The notes under the pieces: generated by a model | What the model saw: only the letters and a program-made list of their open reading frames with translations | What the model was told of the DNA's origin: nothing | Database searches by the model: none | Translations under genes and position numbers: made by a program | Origin: Hydractinia symbiolongicarpus | Taxonomy: Eukaryota; Cnidaria; Hydrozoa; Anthoathecata; Hydractiniidae | Direction of reading: 5' to 3' | Assembly: GCF_029227915.1 (NCBI RefSeq) | Contig: NC_079888.1 | Coordinates: forward strand, 22,486,001-22,550,000 | DNA: 64,000 bases | Shown here: one piece after another, positions 38,017 through 50,881 of the stretch | How the letters are laid out: each line of letters begins with the position of its first letter | Position numbering within the stretch: the stretch's first letter is position 1

Positions 38017-40805
38017 TCACAGGGTACTTTCTTTGTATACATTCAAATATACGGGCCAAGCCCGGGATTTACGGGAAATCGCGGGATTTCGTTTGCCGGC
38101 GATTAAACCTCTTTTATTAAGCGTCTCATCAAAAATGAAAACATTTTTGAAAACTGCAAGTCTCATGCGTTTTAGTGGTGAAAAGATAATTGAAAAAATC
38201 GTTTCGGAAATGAGTTTACTCACAGGGCACTTTCTTTGTATACATTCGACTATACGGGCCAAGCCCGGGATTTACGGGAAATCGCGGGTTTTCGTTTGCC
38301 GGCGATTAAACAACTTTCATTAAGCGTCTCATCAAAAATGAAAACATTTCTGAAAAGTACAAGTCTCATGCGTTTTAGTGGTGAAAATTAATTTAAAAAA
38401 TCGTTCGGGAAATGAGTTTACTCCCCGGGTACTTTCTTTGTATACTTTTGACTATACGGGCTGAGTCCGGGATTTACGGGAAATCGCAGGTTTTCGTTTG
38501 CCGGCGATTAAACTTCTTTTATTCAGCGTCTCATCAAAAATGAAAACATTTTTGAAAACTACAAGTCTCATGCGTTTTAGTGGTGAAAAAATAATTTAAA
38601 AACTCGTTCGGGAAATGAGTTTACTCCCTGGGTACTTTCTTTGTATACTTTTGACTATACGGGCTGATTCCGGGATTTACGGGAAGTCGCGGGTTTTCGT
38701 TTGCCGGCGATTAAACTTCTTTTATTCAGCGTCTCATCAAAAATGAAAATATCTTTAAATACTACAAGTCTCATGCGTTTTAGTGGTGAAAAAAAATTTA
38801 AAAAATCGTTCGGGAAATGAGTTTACTCCCTGGGTACTTTCTTTGTATACTAATGACTATACGGGCCAAGCCCGGGATTTACGGGAAATCGCGGGATTTC
38901 GTTTGCCGGCGATTAAACCTCTTTTATTAAGCGTCTCATCAAAAATGAAAACATTTTTGAAAACTGCAAGTCTCATGCGTTTTAGTGGTGAAAAGATAAT
39001 TGAAAAATCGTTTCGGAAATGAGTTTACTCACAGGGTACTTTCTTTGTATACATTCGACTATACGGGCCAAGCCCGGGATTTACGGGAAATCGCGGGTTT
39101 TCTTTTGTCGGCGATTAAACCTCTTTCATTAAGCGTCTCATCAAAAATGAAAACATTTTTGAAAACTACAAGTCTCATGCGTTTTAGTGGTGAAAATTAA
39201 TTTAAAATATCGTTTGGGAAATGAGTTTACTCCCTGGGTACTTTCTTTGTACACTTTTGACTATACGGGCCGAGTCCGGGATTTACGGGAAGTCGCGGGT
39301 TTTCGTTTGCCGGCGATTAAACTTCTTTTATTCAGCGTCTCATCAAAAATGAAAATATTTTTTAATACTACAAGTCTCATGGGCTTTAGTGGTGAAAAAA
39401 TAATTTAAAAAATTGTTCGGGAAATGAGTTTACTCCCTGGGTACTTTCCTTGTATACTTTTGACTATACAGGCCGACTCGAGATTTACGGGAAATCGCAG
39501 GTTTTCGTTTGCCGGCAATTAAACTTCTTTTATTCAGCGTCTCATCAAAAATGAAAACATTTTTGAAAACTACAAGTCTCATGCGTTTTAGTGTTGAAAA
39601 AATAAATTAAAAAATCGTTCTGGAAATGAGTTTACTCACAGGGTACTTTCTTTGTATACATTCAAATATACGGGCCAAGCCCGGGATTTACGGGAAATCG
39701 CGGGATTTCGTTTGCCGGCGATTAAACCTCTTTTATTAAGCGTCTCATCAAAAATAAAAACATTTTTGAAAACTGCAAGTCTCATGCGTTTTAGTGGTGA
39801 AAAGATAATTGAAAAAATCGTTTCGGAAATGAGTTTACTCACAGGGCACTTTCTTTGTATACATTCGACTATACGGGCCAAGCCCGGGATTTACGGGAAA
39901 TCGCGGGTTTTTGTTTGCCGGCGATTAAACAACTTTCATTAAGCGTCTCATCAAAAATGAAAACATTTCTGAAAAGTACAAGTCTCATGCGTTTTAGTGG
40001 TGAAAATTAATTTAAAAAATCGGTCAGGAAATGAGTTTACTCCCCGGGTACTTTCTTTGTATACTTTTGACTATACGGGCTGAGTCCGGGATTTACGGGA
40101 AATCGCAGGTTTTCGTTTGCCGGCGATTAAACTTCTTTTATTCAGCGTCTCATCAAAAATGAAAACATTTTTGAAAACTACAAGTCTCATGCGTTTTAGT
40201 GGTGAAAAAATAATTTAAAAACTCGTTCGGGAAATGAGTTTACTCCCTGGGTACTTTCTTTGTATACTTTTGACTATACGGGCTGATTCCAGGATTTACG
40301 GGAAGTCGCGGGTTTTCGTTTGCCGGCGATTAAACTTCTTTTATTCAGCGTCTCATCAAAAATGAAAATATCTTTAAATACTACAAGTCTCATGCGTTTT
40401 AGTGGTGAAAAAAAATTTAAAAAATCGTTCGGGAAATGAGTTTACTCCCTGGGTACTTTCTTTGTATACATTCTACTATACGGGCCAAGCCCGGGATTTA
40501 CGGGAAATCGCGGGATTTCGTTTGCCGGCGATTAAACCTCTTTTATTAAGCGTCTCATCAAAAATGTAAACATTTTTGAAAACTGCAAGTCTCATGGGCT
40601 TTAGTGGTGAAAAGATAATTGAAAAAATCGTTTCAGAAATGAGTTTACTCTCAGGGTACTTTCTTTGTATACATTCCACTATACGGGCCAAGCCCGGGAT
40701 TTACGGGAAATCGGGGTTTTCGTTTGCCGGCGATTAAACCTCTTTCATTAAGCGTCTCATCAAAAATGAAAATATTTTTGAAAACTACAAGTCTCATGCG
40801 TTTTA

Positions 40806-41209
40806 GTGGTGAAAATTAATTTAAAATATCGTTTGGGAAATGAGTTTACTCCCTGGGTACTTTCTTTGTATACTAATGACTATACGGGCCAAGCCCGGGA
40901 TTTACGGGAAATCGCGGGATTTCGTTTGCCGGCGATTAAACCTCTTTTATTAAGCGTCTCATCAAAAATGAAAATATTTTTGAAAACTACAAGTCTCATG
41001 CGTTTTAGTGGTGAAAATTAATTTAAAATATCGTTTGGGAAATGAGTTTACTCCCTGGGTACTTTCTTTGTATACTAATGACTATACGGGCCAAGCCCGG
41101 GATTTACGGGAAATCGCGGGATTTCGTTTGCCGGCGATTAAACCTCTTTTATTAAGCGTCTCATCAAAAATGAAAACATTTTTAAAACTGCAAGTCTCAT
41201 GCGTTTTAG
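40806..41209 (+). repeat. Two adjacent copies of one monomer variant (TACTAATGAC)
   Basis: Monomers at 40806-41007 and 41008-41209 both carry GTATACTAATGACTATACGG, 202 bp apart. Superblock B has this unit only once at the matching place (51745). The second copy also has a one-base deletion giving TTTTTAAAACTGC (about 41179), shared with B near 51917. Confidence 0.85.
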
Positions 41210-42221
41210 TGGTGAAAAGATAATTGAAAAATCGTTTCGGAAATGAGTTTACTGACAGGGTACTTTCTTTGTATACATTCGACTATACGGGCCAAGCCCG
41301 GGATTTACGGGAAATCGCGGGTTTTCTTTTGTCGGCGATTAAACCTCTTTCATTAAGCGTCTCATCAAAAATGAAAACATTTTTGAAAACTACAAGTCTC
41401 ATGCGTTTTAGTGGTGAAAATTAATTTAAAATATCGTTTGGGAAATGAGTTTACTCCCTGGGTACTTTCTTTGTACACTTTTGACTATACGGGCCGAGTC
41501 CGGGATTTACGGGAAGTCGCGGGTTTTCGTTTGCCGGCGATTAAACTTCTTTTATTCAGCGTCTCATCAAAAATGAAAATATTTTTTAATACTACAAGTC
41601 TCATGGGCTTTAGTGGTGAAATAATAATTTAATAAATCGTTTTGGAAATGAGTTTACTAACAGGGTACTTTCTTTGTATACATTCGACTATACGGGCCAA
41701 GCCCGGGATTTACGGGAAATCGCGGGTTTTCGTTTGCCGGCGATTAAACGACTTTTATTAAGCGTCTCATCAAAAATGAAAACATTTCTGAAAACTACAA
41801 GTCTCATGCGTTTTAGTGGTGAAAAAATAATTTAAAAATTCGTTCGGGAAATGAGTTTACTCACAGGGTACTTTCTTTGTATACATTCGACTATACAGGC
41901 CAAGCCCGGGATTTACGGGAAATCGCGGGTTTTCTTTTGCCGGCGATTAAACATTTTTCATTAAGCGTCTCATCAAAAATGAAAACATTTCTGAAAACTA
42001 CAAGTCTCATGCGTTTTAGTGGTGTAAAAATAATTTAAAAATTCGTTCGGGAAATGAGTTTACTCACAGGGTACTTTCTTTGTATACATTCGACTATACG
42101 GGCCAAGCCCGGGATTTACGGGAAATCGCGGGTTTTCTTTTGCCGGCGATTAAACATTTTTCATTAAGCGTCTCATCAAAAATGAAAACATTTCTGAAAA
42201 CTACAAGTCTCATGCGTTTTA

Positions 42222-42829
42222 GTGGTGAAAATTAATTTAAAAGATCGTTCGGGAAATGAGTTTACACCCCGGGTACTTTCTTTGTATACTTTTGACTATA
42301 CGGGCCGAGTCCGGGATTTACGGGAAATCGCAGGTTTTCGTTTGCCGGCGATTAAACTTCTTTTATTCAGCGTCTCATCAAAAATGAAAATATCTTTAAA
42401 TACTACAAGTCTCATGGGCTTTAGTGGTGAAATAATAATTTAAAAAATCGTTCGGGAAATGAGTTTACACCCTGGATACTTTCTTTGTATACTTTTGACT
42501 ATACGGGCCGACTTGGGATTTACGGGAAATCGCAGGTTTTCGTTTGCCGGCGATTAAACGTCTTTTATTCAGCGTCTCATCAAAAATGAAAACATTTTTG
42601 AAAACTACAAGTCTCATGCGTTTCAGTGGTGAAAAAATAATTTAAAAATTCGTTCAAGAAATGAGTTTACTCACAGGGTACTTTCTTTGTATACATTCGA
42701 CTATACGGGCAAAGCCCGGGATTTTGAGGGAAATCGCGGGTTTTCGTTTGCCGGCGATTAAGCAACTTTCATTAAGCGTCTCATCAAAAATGAAAACATT
42801 TCTGAAAACTACAAGTCTCATGCGTTTTA
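42222..42829 (+). repeat. 608-bp trimer in superblock B, copy 1
   Basis: It matches 29662-30269 of A and is followed by a second copy. Shared variants are ACCCTGGATACTTTC, GACTTGGGATT, AAACGTCTTTT, GTTCAAGAAATGAG and GGGATTTTGAGGG. Confidence 0.9.
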
Positions 42830-43437
42830 GTGGTGAAAATTAATTTAAAAGATCGTTCGGGAAATGAGTTTACACCCCGGGTACTTTCTTTGTATACTTT
42901 TGACTATACGGGCCGAGTCCGGGATTTACGGGAAATCGCAGGTTTTCGTTTGCCGGCGATTAAACTTCTTTTATTCAGCGTCTCATCAAAAATGAAAATA
43001 TCTTTAAATACTACAAGTCTCATGGGCTTTAGTGGTGAAATAATAATTTAAAAAATCGTTCGGGAAATGAGTTTACACCCTGGATACTTTCTTTGTATAC
43101 TTTTGACTATACGGGCCGACTTGGGATTTACGGGAAATCGCAGGTTTTCGTTTGCCGGCAATTAAACGTCTTTTATTCAGCGTCTCATCAAAAATGAAAA
43201 CATTTTTGAAAACTACAAGTCTCATGCGTTTCAGTGGTGAAAAAATAATTTAAAAATTCGTTCAAGAAATGAGTTTACTCACAGGGTACTTTCTTTGTAT
43301 ACATTCGACTATACGGGCAAAGCCCGGGATTTTGAGGGAAATCGCGGGTTTTCGTTTGCCGGCGATTAAGCAACTTTCATTAAGCGTCTCATCAAAAATG
43401 AAAACATTTCTGAAAACTACAAGTCTCATGCGTTTTA
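42830..43437 (+). repeat. 608-bp trimer in superblock B, copy 2
   Basis: This is the tandem copy of 42222-42829. The only difference noticed is GCCGGCAATTAAACGTC in place of GCCGGCGATTAAACGTC near 43157. Confidence 0.9.
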
Positions 43438-46400
43438 GTGGTGAAAATTAATTTAAAAAATCGTTCGGGAAATGAGTTTACTCCCTGGGTACTTTCTTTG
43501 TATACTTTTGACTATACGGGCCGAGTCCGGGATTTACGGGAAGTCGCGGGTTTTCGTTTGCCGGCAATTAAACTTCTTTTATTCAGCGTCTCATCAAAAA
43601 TGAAAACATTTTTAAAAACTACAAGTCTCATGGGCTTTAGTGGTGAAATAATAATTTAAAAAATCGTTCGGGAAATGAGTTTACACCCCGGGTACTTTCT
43701 TTGTATACTTTTGACTATACGGGCCGAGTCCGGGATTTACGGGAAATCGCAGGTTTTCGTTTGCCGGCGATTAAACTTCTTTTATTCAGCGTCTCATCAA
43801 AAATGAAAACATTTTTGAAAACTACAAGTCTCATGCGTTTTAGTGGTGAAAAAATAATTTAAAAAATCGTTCGGGAAATGAGTTTACTCCCTGGGTACTT
43901 TCTTTGTATACTTTTGACTATACGGGCTGAGTCCGGGATTTACGGGAAGTCGCGGGTTTTCGTTTGCCGGCGATTAAACTTCTTTTATTCAGCGTCTCAT
44001 TAAAAATGAAAATATCTTTAAGTACTACAAGTCTCATGGGCTTTTGTGGTGAAATAATAATTTAAAAAATCGTTCGGGAAATGAGTTTACACCCTGGGTA
44101 CTTTCTTTGTATACTTTTGACTATACGGGCCGACTCGGGATTTACGGGAAATCGCAGGTTTTCGTTTGCCGGCGATTAAACTTCTTTTATTCAGCGTCTC
44201 ATCAAAAATGAAAACATTTTTGAAAACTACAAGTCTCATGCGTTTTAGTGTTGAAAAAATAAATTAAAAAATCGTTCTGGAAATGAGTTTACTCACAGGG
44301 TACTTTCTTTGTATACATTCAAATACACGGGCCAAGCCCGGGATTTACGGGAAATCGCGGGTTTTCGTTTGCCGGCGATTAAACCTCCTTCGTTAAGCGT
44401 CTCATCAAAAATGAAAACATTTTTGAAAACTACAAGTCTCATGCGTTTTAGTGGAGAAAAAAAAATTTAAAAAATCGTTCGGGAAATGAGTTTACTTCCT
44501 GGGTACTTTCTTTGTATACATTCGACTATACGGGCCAAGCCCGGGATTTACGGGAAATCGCGGGATTTCGTTTGCCGGCGATTAAACCTCTTTTATTAAG
44601 CGTCTCATCAAAAATGAAAACATTTTTGAAAACTGCAAGTCTCATGCGTTTTAGTGGTGAAAAGATAATTGAAAAAATCGTTTCGGAAATGAGTTTACTC
44701 ACAGGGTACTTTCTTTGTATACATTCGACTATACGGGCCAAGCCCGGGATTTACGGGAAATCGCGGGTTTTCGTTTGCCGGCGATTAAACCTCTTTCATT
44801 AAGCGTCTCATCAAAAATGAAAACATTTTTGAAAACTACAAGTCTCATGCGTTTTAGTGGTGAAAATTAATTTAAAATATCGTTTGGGAAATGAGTTTAC
44901 TCCCTGGGTACTTTCTTTGTATACTTTTGACTATACGGGCCGAGTCCGGGATTTACGGGAAGACGCGGGTTTTCGTTTGCCGGCAATTAAACTTCTTTTA
45001 TTCAGCGTCTCATCAAAAATGAAAACATTTTTAAAAACCACAAGTCTCATGCGTTTTAGTGGTGAAAAAATAATTTAAAAAATCGTTCGGGAAATGAGTT
45101 TACTCCCTGGGTACTTTCTTTGTATACTTTTGACTATACGGGCCGAGTACGGGATTTACGGGAAGTCGCGGGTTTTCGTTTGCCGGCGATTAAACTTCTT
45201 TTATTCAGCGTCTCATCAAAAATGAAAATATTTTTAAATACTACAAGTCTCATGGGCTTTAGTGGTGAAATAATAATTTAAAAAATCGTTTTGGAAATGA
45301 GTTTACTCACAGGGTACTTTCTTTGTATACATTCGACTATACGGGCCAAGCCTGGGATTTATGGGAAATCGCGGGTTTGCGTTTGCCGGCGAATAAACCA
45401 CTTTTATTAAGCGTCTCATCAAAAATGAAAACATTTCTGAAAACTACAAGTCTCATGCGTTTTAGTGGTGAAAAAATAATTTAAAAATTCGTTCGGGAAA
45501 TGAGTTTACTCACATGGTACTTTCTTTGTATACATTCGACTATACGGGCCAAGGCCGGGATTTACGGAAAATCGCGGGTTTTCGTTTGCCGGCGATTAAA
45601 CAACTTTCATTAAGCGTCTCATCAAAAATGAAAACATTTCTGAAAACTACAAGTCTCATGCGTTTTAGTGTTGAAAAAATAAATTAAAAAATCGTTCTGG
45701 AAATGAGTTTACTCACAGGGTACTTTCTTTGTATACATTCAAATATACGGGCCAAGCCCGGGATTTACGGGAAATCGCGGGATTTCGTTTGCCGGCGATT
45801 AAACCTCTTTTATTAAGCGTCTCATCAAAAATGAAAACATTTTTGAAAACTGCAAGTCTCATGCCTTTTAGTGGTGAAAAGATAATTGAAAAAATCGTTT
45901 CGGAAATGAGTTTACTCACAGGGTACTTTCTTTGTATACATTCGACTATACGGGCCAAGCCCGGGATTTACGGGAAATCGCGGGTTTTCGTTTGCCGGCG
46001 ATTAAACAACTTTCATTAAGCGTCTCATCAAAAATGAAAACATTTCTGAAAAGTACAAGTCTCATGCGTTTTAGTGGTGAAAAAATAATTTAAAAAATTG
46101 TTCGGGAAATGAGTTTACTCCCTGGGTACTTTCTTTGTATACTTTTGACTATACGGGCTGAGTCTGGGATTTACGGGAAGTCGCGGGTTTTCGTTTGCCG
46201 GCGATTAAACTTCTTTTATTCAGCGTCTCATCAAAAATGAAAATATCTTTAAATACTACAAGTCTCATGGGCTTTAGTGGTGAAATAATAATTTAAAAAA
46301 TCGTTCGAGAAATGAGTTTACACCCTGGGTACTTTCTTTGTATACTTTTGACTATACGGGCCGACTCGAGATTTACGGGAAATCGCAGGTTTTCGTTTGC

Positions 46401-49400
46401 CGGCAATTAAACTTCTTTTATTCAGCGTCTCATCAAAAATGAAAACATTTTTGAAAACTACAAGTCTCATGCGTTTTAGTGGTGAAAAAATAATTTAAAA
46501 AATCGTTCGGGAAATGAGTTTACTCCCTGGGTACTTTCTTTGTATACTTTTGACTATACGGGCCGACTCGAGATTTACGGGAAATCGCAGGTTTTCGTTT
46601 GCCGGCAATTAAACTTCTTTTATTCAGCGTCTCATCAAAAATGAAAACATTTTTGAAAACTACAAGTCTCATGCGTTTTAGTGTTGAAAAAATAAATTAA
46701 AAAATCGTTCTGGAAATGAGTTTACTCACAGGGTACTTTCTTTGTATACATTCAAATATACGGGCCAAGCCCGGGATTTACGGGAAATCGAGGGATTTCG
46801 TTTGCCGGCGATTAAACCTCTTTTATTAAGCGTCTCATCAAAAATGAAAACATTTTTGAAAACTGCAAGTCTCATGCGTTTTAGTGGTGAAAAGATAATT
46901 GAAAAAATCTTTTCGGAAATGAGTTTACTCACAGGGTACTTTCTTTGTATACATTCGACTATACGGGCCAAGCCCGGGATTTACGGGAAATCGCGGGTTT
47001 TCGTTTGCCGGCGATTAAACAACTTTCATTAAGCGTCTCATCAAAAATGAAAACATTTCTGAAAAGTACAAGTCTCATGCGTTTTAGTGGTGAAAAAATA
47101 ATTTAAAAAATTGTTCGGGAAATGAGTTTACTCCCTGGGTACTTTCTTTGTATACTTTTGACTATACGGGCTGAGTCTGGGATTTACGGGAAGTCGCGGG
47201 TTTTCGTTTGCCGGCGATTAAACTTCTTTTATTCAGCGTCTCATCAAAAATGAAAATATCTTTAAATACTACAAGTCTCATGGGCTTTAGTGGTGAAATA
47301 ATAATTTAAAAAATCGTTCGAGAAATAAGTTTACACCCTGGGTACTTTCTTTGTATACTTTTGACTATACGGGCCGACTCGAGATTTACGGGAAATCGCA
47401 GGTTTTCGTTTGCCGGCAATTAAACTTCTTTTATTCAGCGTCTCATCAAAAATGAAAACATTTTTGAAAACTACAAGTCTCATGCGTTTTAGTGTTGAAA
47501 AAATAAATTAAAAAATCGTTCTGGAAATGAGTTTACTCACAGGGTACTTTCTTTGTATACATTCAAATATACGGGCCAAGCCCGGGATTTACGGGAAATC
47601 GCGGGATTTCGTTTGCCGGCGAATAAACCTCTTTTATTAAGCGTCTCATCAAAAATGAAAACATTTTTGAAAACTGCAAGTCTCATGCTTTTTAGTGGTG
47701 AAAAGATAATTGAAAAAATCGTTTCGGAAATGAGTTTACTCACAGGGTACTTTCTTTGTATACATTCGACTATACGGGCCAAGCCCGTGATTTACGGGAA
47801 ATCGCGGGTTTTCGTTTGCCGGCGATTAAACAACTTTCATTAAGCGTCTCATCAAAAATGAAAACATTTCTGAAAAGTACAAGTCTCATGCGTTTTAGTG
47901 TTGAAAATTAATTTAAAAAATCGTTCGGGAAATGAGTTTACTCCCCGGGTACTTTCTTTGTATACTTTTGACTATACGGGCCGAGTCCGGGATTTACGGG
48001 AAATCGCAGGTTTTCGTTTGCCGGCGATTAAACTTCTTTTATTCAGCGTCTCATCAAAAATGAAAACATTTTTGAAAACTACAAGTCTCATGGGCTTTAG
48101 TGGTGAAATAATAATTTAAAAAATCGTTTTGGAAATGAGTTTACTCACAGGGTACTTTCTTTGTATACATTCGACTATACGGGCCAAGCCTGGGATTTAT
48201 GGGAAATCGCGGGTTTGCGTTTGCCGGCGATTAAACCACTTTTATTAAGCGTCTCATCAAAAATGAAAACATTTCTGAAAACTACAAGTCTCATGCGTTT
48301 TAGTGGTGAAAAAATAATTTAAAAATTCGTTCGAGAAATGAGTTTACTCACAGGGTACTTTCTTTGTATACATTCGACTATACGGGCCAAGGCCGGGATT
48401 TACGGAAAATCGCGGGTTTTCGTTTGCCGGCGATTAAACAACTTTCATTAAGCGTCTCATCAAAAATGAAAACATTTCTGAAAACTACAAGTCTCATGCG
48501 TTTTAGTGGTGAAAATTAATTTAAAAAATCGTTCGGGAAATGAGTTTACTCCCTGGGTACTTTCTTTGTATACTTTTGACTATACGGGCCGAGTCCGGGA
48601 TTTACGGGAAATTGCGGGTTTTTGTTTGCCGGCAATTAAACTTCTTTTATTCAGCGTCTCATCAAAAATGAAAACATTTTTAAAAACTACAAGTCTCATG
48701 GGCTTTAGTGGTGAAATAATAATTTAAAAAATCGTTCGGGAAATGAGTTTACACCCCGGGTACTTTCTTTGTATACTTTTGACTATACGGGCCGAGTCCG
48801 GGATTTACGGGAAATCGCAGGTTTTCGTTTGCCGGCGATTAAACTTCTTTTATTCAGCGTCTCATCAAAAATGAAAACATTTTTGAAAACTACAAGTCTC
48901 ATGCGTTTTAGTGGTGAAAAAATAATTTAAAAAATTGTTCGGGAAATGAGTTTACTCCCTGGGTACTTTCTTTGTATACTTTTGACTATTCGGGCTGAGT
49001 CTGGGATTTACGGGAAGTCGCGAGTTTTCGTTTGCCGGCGATTAAACTTCTTTTATTCAGCGTCTCATCAAAAATGAAAATATCTTTAAATACTACAAGT
49101 CTCATGGGCTTTAGTGGTGAAATAATAATTTAAAAAATCGTTCGAGAAATGAGTTTACACCCTGGGTACTTTCTTTGTATACTTTTGACTATACGGGCCG
49201 ACTCGAGATTTACGGGAAATCGCAGGTTTTCGTTTGCCGGCAATTAAACTTCTTTTATTCAGCGTCTCATCAAAAATGAAAACATTTTTGAAAACTACAA
49301 GTCTCATGCGTTTTAGTGTTGAAAAAATAAATTAAAAAATCGTTCTGGAAATGAGTTTACTCACAGGGTACTTTCTTTGTATACATTCAAATATACGGGC

Positions 49401-50545
49401 CAAGCCCGGGATTTACGGGAAATCGCGGGATTTCGTTTGCCGGCGATTAAACCTCTTTTATTAAGCGTCTCATCAAAAATGAAAGCATTTTTGAAAACTG
49501 CAAGTCTCATGCGTTTTAGTGGTGAAAAGATAATTGAAAAAATCGTTTCGGAAATGAGTTTACTCACAGGGCACTTTCTTTGTATACATTCGACTATACG
49601 GGCCAAGCCCGGGATTTACGGGAAATCGCGGGTTTTCGTTTGCCGGCGATTAAACAACTTTCATTAAGCGTCTCATCAAAAATGAAAACATTTCTGAAAA
49701 GTACAAGTCTCATGCGTTTTAGTGGTGAAAATTAATTTAAAAAATCGTTCGGGAAATGAGTTTACTCCCCGGGTACTTTCTTTGTATACTTTTGACTATA
49801 CGGGCTGAGTCCGGGATTTACGGGAAATCGCAGGTTTTCGTTTGCCGGCGATTAAACTTCTTTTATTCAGCGTCTCATCAAAAATGAAAACATTTTTGAA
49901 AACTACAAGTCTCATGCGTTTTAGTGGTGAAAAAATAATTTAAAAACTCGTTCGGGAAATGAGTTTACTCCCTGGGTACTTTCTTTGTATACTTTTGACT
50001 ATACGGGCTGATTCCGGGATTTACGGGAAGTCGCGGGTTTTCGTTTGCCGGCGATTAAACTTCTTTTATTCAGCGTCTCATCAAAAATGAAAATATCTTT
50101 AAATACTACAAGTCTCATGGGCTTTAGTGGTGAAAAGATAATTGAAAAAATCGTTTCAGAAATGTGTTTACTCACAGGGTACTTTCTTTGTATACATTCC
50201 ACTATACGGGCCAAGCCCGGGATTTACGGGAAATCGGGGTTTTCGTTTGCCGGCGATTAAACCTCTTTCATTAAGCGTCTCATCAAAAATGAAAATATTT
50301 TTGAAAACTACAAGTCTCATGCGTTTTAGTGGTGAAAATTAATTTAAAATATCGTTTGGGAAATGAGTTTACTCCCTGGGTACTTTCTTTGTATACTAAT
50401 GACTATACGGGCTAAGCCCGGGATTTACGGGAAATCGCGGGATTTCGTTTGCCGGCGATTAAACCTCTTTTATTAAGCGTCTCATCAAAAATGAAAACAT
50501 TTTTGAAAACTGCAAGTCTCATGCGTTTTAGTGGTGAAAAGATAA

Positions 50546-50881
50546 TTGAAAAATCGTTTCGGAAATGAGTTTACTCACAGGGTACTTTCTTTGTATACAT
50601 TCGACTATACGGGCCAAGCCCGGGATTTACGGGAAATCGCGGGTTTTCTTTTGTCGGCGATTAAACCTCTTTCATTAAGCGTCTCATCAAAAATGAAAAC
50701 ATTTTTGAAAACTACAAGTCTCATGCGTTTTAGTGGTGAAAAGATAATTGAAAAAATCGTTTCGGAAATGAGTTTACTCACAGGGCACTTTCTTTGTATA
50801 CATTCGACTATACGGGCCAAGCCCGGGATTTACGGGAAATCGCGGGTTTTTGTTTGCCGGCGATTAAACAACTTTCATTAA
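50546..50881 (+). repeat. Chimeric monomer junction in superblock B
   Basis: Up to about 50715 the sequence follows the unit at 39000 of superblock A (offset 11546, ending AAAACTAC). From about 50743 it follows the unit ending at 39942 (offset 10939, GAAAAGATAATTG then CAGGGCACTTTC). The switch lies in 27 bp common to both parents (50716-50742). It removes three monomers relative to A, as expected for unequal crossover or a deletion between misaligned monomers. Confidence 0.85.

Larger units (their letters stand above)
29405..41964 (+). repeat. Superblock A (about 12.56 kb, about 62 monomers)
   Basis: This block is the first of three related superblocks. Offsets to superblock B step through 12560 (from 29405), 13168 (30270 to about 36.3 kb), 11344 (about 38.0-38.75 kb), 11546, 10939 (39.7-40.9 kb) and 10737 (41.0-41.96 kb). 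Every step is a whole number of monomers. Private markers shared with B include GGGATTTTGAGGGAAATCG (near 30158), GACTCGAGATTTACGGG (33196, 33398, 34208, 36032, 37856, 39476), GGGTTTGCGTTTGCCGG, CGGTCAGGAAATG (40021) and ACTATACAGGCCAAG (near 41890). Sampled stretches differ from B by a few substitutions per kilobase by eye. There is no gene. Confidence 0.9.
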
